DNA of 64,000 nt. It comes from UBA10649 sp963842725. GTDB taxonomy: Bacteria > Actinomycetota > Actinomycetes > S36-B12. Numbering within the stretch: the first letter of the stretch is position 1; the number at the start of each line of letters is the position of its first letter. Shown in pieces: positions 59,966-64,000 of this stretch. The notes under the pieces were generated by a model that searched no databases, had not been told where the DNA came from, and saw nothing but the letters and a program-made list of their open reading frames with translations. The translations under genes and the position numbers were made by a program. Location of the stretch: NCBI GenBank assembly GCA_963842725.1, contig CAWJHN010000004.1, forward strand, positions 868,001 through 932,000, read 5' to 3'.

Positions 59966-62794
59966 GTGCGCCCCGACACGAGCAGTGCCCTGCCCGGTGA
60001 CCGAGCCGTCGTGCAGGCGGTCGCCGGCCTGCTGCCGGGCGCCGTGCTGGACCGGGCCATCGATCGGCTCGCCTACGCCCACGACGCCTCTCACTACCTG
60101 CTGACCCCGCAGGCGGTCGCAACCCCGTCGACGGCCGCGGAGGTCGGGCGGCTGATGGCGCTCAGCAGCGCACAGGGCATTCCCCTGACGTTCCGCTCCG
60201 GGGGGACGAGTCTGAGCGGGCAGGCCTCGACGTCCGGGCTCCTGGTGGATACCCGTCGTGGATTTCGAGCGGTCGAGGTCCTGGACGACGGCCGCCGCGT
60301 TCGCGTCCAGCCGGGGGCGACGGTCCGTGCGGTCAACGCCCGACTCGCGCCGTACGGGCACAAGCTGGGCCCGGATCCGGCGAGCGAGGCCGCCTGCACG
60401 GTCGGCGGCGTGGTGGCGAACAACTCCAGCGGAATGGTCTGCGGCACCGAGTTCAACTCCTACCGGACCGTCGAGTCGATGGTCGTCATCCTGGCCAGCG
60501 GAACGGTTATCGACACGGGTGCGCCGGGCGTCGACGAGCGGCTCCGCGCCCTGGAGCCCGACCTGCACGTCGGGCTGCTGCGGCTCCGGGACCGGCTCCG
60601 GGCGGACCCGGCGTCGGTCCGCTCGATCGAGCGTCAGTTCTCGCTGAAGAACACCATGGGCTACGGGCTGAACTCCTTCCTCGACCACGACGACGCGGCG
60701 GGGATCCTCACCCACCTGATGGTCGGCAGCGAGGGGACGCTCGGCTTCGTGGCCGAGGTGACGTTCCGGACGGTTCCCATCCGGCCGCACGTCTCGACGG
60801 GCTTCCTGGTGTTCGACCACCTTCGCGAGGCGACGGATGCGCTGCCCGGCCTCGTCGCATCGGGACTGGCGGCGATCGAGCTGCTCGACGAGACGTCACT
60901 GCGCGTGGCCCAGCGGGACCCGAGAGCCGACGTCGCGCTGCGTGCCCTCGAGGTGGGCCGGCATGCCGCCCTCCTGGTCGAGTTCCAGGAGATGTCGCAG
61001 GACGAGCTCGATGAGCGGATGGAGGGCGCTCGGGGCGTCCTGGACCGGCTGCCGCTGGTCTCGCCAGCGGTCATGTCGTCGGCCGCCAAGGCCCGCGGGG
61101 ACTACTGGCACATCCGGAAGGGGCTCTACGCGACCGTGGCGGGAGACCGCCCCTCCGGTACCACCGCGCTGCTCGAGGACATCGCCGTGCCCGTGGACGC
61201 GCTGGCCGGGACCTGCGAGGAGCTGATCGCGCTGTTCAGCCGGCACGGATACGACGACAGCGTGATCTTCGGGCATGCCAAGGACGGCAACATCCACTTC
61301 CTGATCAACGAGCGGTTCGATCAGGTCGAGTCGCTCGCGCGGTACTCCGCTTTCACGGACGACATGGTCGACCTCGTGCTCGGCCACTACGGGACCCTCA
61401 AGGCCGAGCACGGGACCGGGCGCATCATGGCGCCCTTCGTCCGCCGCCAGTACGGCGACGACCTGTATGACGCGATGATGGAGATCAAGCGGATGATGGA
61501 TCCCCGCGGGGTTCTGAACCCCGGCGTGCTGATGAACGAGGACCCTTCATCCCACCTGCGAAACCTCAAGATCACCCCGACGGTGGAGGACGAGGTCGAT
61601 CGCTGCGTCGAATGCGGATACTGCGAGCCCGTTTGCCCCAGCAGGGACCTGACCCTGACGCCCCGGCAGCGCATCGTCCTGCGTCGTGAGCTGGCGACGG
61701 CCGCCGCCGCGGGCGACACGGCGCTGGTGGCCGAGCTGGCCCGTGACTACGAGTACGACGGGATCCAGACCTGTGCCGTTGACGGCATGTGCCAGACGGC
61801 CTGCCCCGTCCTCATCGACACCGGCAGCCTCGTACGACGGCTCCGGGCCGAGCAGCGCGGGCAGGTCCTCGACTCCGCCTGGGGATTCGCGGCGCGTCAC
61901 TGGGGGGCGGCCGGTCCGGCGATCTCGCGAGCGCTCGACGTCGCCAACCGCCTGCCGACGCGGACGCTGACGTCGGCATCGCAGGTCGCGCGCAAGGTGG
62001 CCGGCGCCGACGTGGTTCCGCACTGGGACGCCGGTCTGCCCTCGGGCGGTGCAAGGCGGGTCGCCCGGCACGTCGTCAGGCCGCAGGCGGTCTTCTTCCC
62101 TGCCTGCGTCACGACCATGTTCGGACCGGACGGTGGTGGATCCGGGGTCTCCGCCGCCTTCCTCGAGCTGTGCGATCGGGCCGGCGTGCCCGTGAAGGTG
62201 CCGGACGGCATCGGTGCGATGTGCTGCGGCACGCCGTGGAAGTCCAAGGGGATGGTGCGCGGCCATGACGCCATGCGAGCGGCCCTGGTTCCGTGGCTGC
62301 TCGAGGCCACCGATCGCGGACGACTGCCGGTCGTGGTCGACGCGGCCTCGTGCACCGAGGGACTCGAGGCGATGGTCGCAGATGCCGAGCGCGCCCACGG
62401 GGCGCGGATCGCGATCATCGACGCGGTCGCCTTCGTCGTGGACTCCGTCCTGCCCTCCCTGCCGGTCGCCTCACGCCTGCCGTCGCTCGTCCTCCACCCC
62501 ACCTGCTCGTCCACGCGGCTCGGGCTCAACGACGACCTGCTCAGTCTCGCCCGAGTTGTCGCGGACCAGGTCGTGATCCCTGACGACTGGGGATGCTGTG
62601 CCTTCGCGGGCGACCGGGGCATGCTGCATCCGGAGCTGACCGCGTCGGCCACCGCGGCCGAGGCCGCCTCGGTGAGCCGTGGCACCTTCTCCGCTTTCGC
62701 GTCCTGCAACCGGACGTGCGAGATCGGGATGAGCCGGGCCACGGGCCAGCCGTACCGCCACCTGCTCGAGATTCTGGCTGAGCGGACGCGCTAG
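59966..62794 (+). CDS. FAD-linked oxidase with 4Fe-4S C-terminal domain (942 aa)
   Basis: The FAD-binding PCMH half has PLTFRSGGTSLSGQA and GPDPASEAACTVGGVVANNSSGM. The oxidase C-terminal domain includes FGHAKDGNIHF and GTLKAEHGTGRIMAPF. A 4Fe-4S module follows (CVECGYCEPVCPSR, CAVDGMCQTACP), then two CCG domains (ACVTTMFG, MCCGTPWKSKG, HPTCSSTRLG, CCAFAGDRGM). This is a fused GlcD/GlcF or D-lactate dehydrogenase type enzyme. It should oxidise D-lactate, glycolate or a D-2-hydroxyacid and feed electrons to the quinone pool. Start is GTG 59966. Confidence 0.83.
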   Translation: MRPDTSSALPGDRAVVQAVAGLLPGAVLDRAIDRLAYAHDASHYLLTPQAVATPSTAAEVGRLMALSSAQGIPLTFRSGGTSLSGQASTSGLLVDTRRGFRAVEVLDDGRRVRVQPGATVRAVNARLAPYGHKLGPDPASEAACTVGGVVANNSSGMVCGTEFNSYRTVESMVVILASGTVIDTGAPGVDERLRALEPDLHVGLLRLRDRLRADPASVRSIERQFSLKNTMGYGLNSFLDHDDAAGILTHLMVGSEGTLGFVAEVTFRTVPIRPHVSTGFLVFDHLREATDALPGLVASGLAAIELLDETSLRVAQRDPRADVALRALEVGRHAALLVEFQEMSQDELDERMEGARGVLDRLPLVSPAVMSSAAKARGDYWHIRKGLYATVAGDRPSGTTALLEDIAVPVDALAGTCEELIALFSRHGYDDSVIFGHAKDGNIHFLINERFDQVESLARYSAFTDDMVDLVLGHYGTLKAEHGTGRIMAPFVRRQYGDDLYDAMMEIKRMMDPRGVLNPGVLMNEDPSSHLRNLKITPTVEDEVDRCVECGYCEPVCPSRDLTLTPRQRIVLRRELATAAAAGDTALVAELARDYEYDGIQTCAVDGMCQTACPVLIDTGSLVRRLRAEQRGQVLDSAWGFAARHWGAAGPAISRALDVANRLPTRTLTSASQVARKVAGADVVPHWDAGLPSGGARRVARHVVRPQAVFFPACVTTMFGPDGGGSGVSAAFLELCDRAGVPVKVPDGIGAMCCGTPWKSKGMVRGHDAMRAALVPWLLEATDRGRLPVVVDAASCTEGLEAMVADAERAHGARIAIIDAVAFVVDSVLPSLPVASRLPSLVLHPTCSSTRLGLNDDLLSLARVVADQVVIPDDWGCCAFAGDRGMLHPELTASATAAEAASVSRGTFSAFASCNRTCEIGMSRATGQPYRHLLEILAERTR

Positions 62795-64000
62795 CTACAC
62801 CGGCGTCGGTGTCGTCCCGGACGGCTCCGAAGGCTCCGGCGCGGCGTTCTCGGTCCCAATCTCCGCGAAGATCGCCCGCTCTGCCGCGTGCCTGGGGTAC
62901 TTCCACCACACCAGCAGCAGACCGACCACGACCGAGAGCAGCGCGACGCTGATGGCCGCCATCTTTCCCTCCGTGAACGCCTGCTGAGCGGCGGCGATCA
63001 CCTGGGTGGCATCGGCGCCGGGGAGCGTTGCGGCCACTCCCTCCGCGCCCTCGTAGGAGCCGGCGATCTCCTGGGCGGCCCGCTTGCCCAGCTTCTGCGC
63101 CTCGTCGGCGGGCAGGCTCCGGAAGGCCTTGGCGAAGTAGTCGCTGTACGCGATCGCGAGGAGGGTTCCGAGCAGGGCCTGGAAGACCGCCCCGCCGAGG
63201 TCCTTGGTGAGGTCGGCGGAACCGGAGCTCATGCCGGCCTTGCTGATCGGCAGCGACATGCTCAGCGAGCGCATCGCTGCCGTGGAGGCGAAGCCGATGC
63301 CGATGCCGATGAGCACGTATGCCAGTCCGACCCACAGCAGGGAGGCGCCGGGCTGCCACATGACGAGCATCTCGACGAAGCCGGCTGCGATGACCGCGAG
63401 GCCGAGCATGAACGGATGCCGGGTGCCGCGGGCCTCGATGAGGCGTCCGGCGATCACAGCTGCCGGCATCATGCCGAAGGCGAGGCCCAGGGTGATCAGC
63501 ACCGCGGTGAACGGATCCTGACCGAGTACGTTCTGGGTGTACTGCTGTCCGATGAACATCCCGCCGACCAGAGCGCCGAACGCGATGAGGCCGACCACGA
63601 AGGCCACCCAGAAGGTCGGCACGCTCGCCGCCTTGAGGTCGAAGAGCGGGTTGACCGCCCGCCTCTCGCGCAGGACGAACAGGACTCCGCTCCCGAGCGT
63701 CGCGGCGAAGAGCAGGCCGATGACCGGCGTGAATCCCTGGGGAAGCAGGACGATGCCGAGGACGAACGAAGCGATCATCACGACGCTGAGCCCGCCGCCG
63801 GGATGGTCGACCGGCTGGTCGCTCTCGCCGGCTCTCCTGGGCAGCACGATGAAGCCAAGGATGAAGACGACGATCGCGACCGGAACCGTGATCAGGAAGA
63901 CCGAGCCCCACCAGTAGCGCCCCAGCAGCCAGCCGCCCAGGATCGGGCCCAGCACCGACGTTCCCGTGCCGATTCCGGTCCATAGGGCGATGGCCCGGGT
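62795..64000 (-). CDS. DHA2-type MFS transporter (N-terminus outside window)
   Basis: The frame is open to the window edge. The visible part reads RAIALWTGIGTGTSVLGPILGGWLLGRYWW, which is the motif C region of helix 5, so at least four helices are missing. The remainder gives about nine helices plus a soluble loop (about residues 280-330). Proteins of this type have 14 helices and export drugs, including toxic lipids. The stop at 62795 is directly adjacent to the oxidase stop on the other strand. Confidence 0.75.
   Translation of the reverse strand, partial: TRAIALWTGIGTGTSVLGPILGGWLLGRYWWGSVFLITVPVAIVVFILGFIVLPRRAGESDQPVDHPGGGLSVVMIASFVLGIVLLPQGFTPVIGLLFAATLGSGVLFVLRERRAVNPLFDLKAASVPTFWVAFVVGLIAFGALVGGMFIGQQYTQNVLGQDPFTAVLITLGLAFGMMPAAVIAGRLIEARGTRHPFMLGLAVIAAGFVEMLVMWQPGASLLWVGLAYVLIGIGIGFASTAAMRSLSMSLPISKAGMSSGSADLTKDLGGAVFQALLGTLLAIAYSDYFAKAFRSLPADEAQKLGKRAAQEIAGSYEGAEGVAATLPGADATQVIAAAQQAFTEGKMAAISVALLSVVVGLLLVWWKYPRHAAERAIFAEIGTENAAPEPSEPSGTTPTPV

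Noticed and set aside
1..64000. Prophage or integrative element
   Set aside because: No integrase, terminase, tRNA-associated att repeats or capsid genes are visible.

Overview
This is a GC-rich (by eye about 70 %) chromosomal window of an actinobacterium. The evidence is a strongly G/C-biased third codon position, frequent GTG starts, a DtxR/IdeR-type iron box, actinobacterial families such as DUF1918, DUF6458, the Sap/GAP family and a cutinase, and an srsABC-like type III PKS operon. It might be a member of the Nocardioidaceae, but that placement is a guess. I saw no rRNA, tRNA, CRISPR array, transposase or phage gene. It reads as ordinary chromosome rich in cell-surface and stress genes.

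Layout. 0-9.3 kb: erythromycin-esterase-like protein (5' cut), a trypsin-like protease broken by two frameshifts, a three-gene membrane operon containing a 54-codon gene, CsbD, a small membrane protein, a TetR regulator, an M28 aminopeptidase with two compensating indels, an iron box and a membrane acyltransferase. 9.4-15.7 kb: a 2071-residue exported protein with ten near-identical 309-bp repeats. 15.8-21.5 kb: a gpx-marR-doxX operon with a MarR-type operator and a probably leaderless start, an ABC exporter pair and a two-domain META lipoprotein. 22-25 kb: an astacin-like protease, an MvdC/D-type ATP-grasp ligase and a YbaY-like protein in one operon, the best candidate for an undescribed system. 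25-35 kb: an MFS drug exporter, a lipase-like protein with a membrane segment, an exported nuclease-like protein, a large secreted protein, an orphan Hcp-like protein and several small enzymes. 35-43 kb: a LacI regulator, a pentapeptide-repeat lipoprotein, a UDG-like protein, a TetR/acyl-CoA dehydrogenase pair, TerC and a SIMPL lipoprotein. 43-48.2 kb: a minus-strand operon of a secreted protein with three ACQxC motifs, an unknown protein, a processive family 2 glycosyltransferase and a membrane GGDEF protein. 48.3-56.2 kb: a glutamate-cysteine ligase (one frameshift), a cutinase, a GAP-family exporter, a nucleotidyltransferase, an srsABC-like phenolic-lipid operon and a DsbA-like thioredoxin. 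56.4-64 kb: an ABM-domain membrane protein, an exported triple cytochrome b5, an isochorismatase-type hydrolase, an FAD/4Fe-4S oxidase and an MFS transporter cut by the window end.

Coupled operons (ATGA or GTGA overlaps, or genes a few bases apart) are gpx-marR-doxX, DUF2157-ORF54, astacin/ATP-grasp/YbaY, GT2-GGDEF and T3PKS-ICMT-FAD. Five single-base frame breaks, four of them at base runs or doublets, suggest residual sequencing error more than true pseudogenes.
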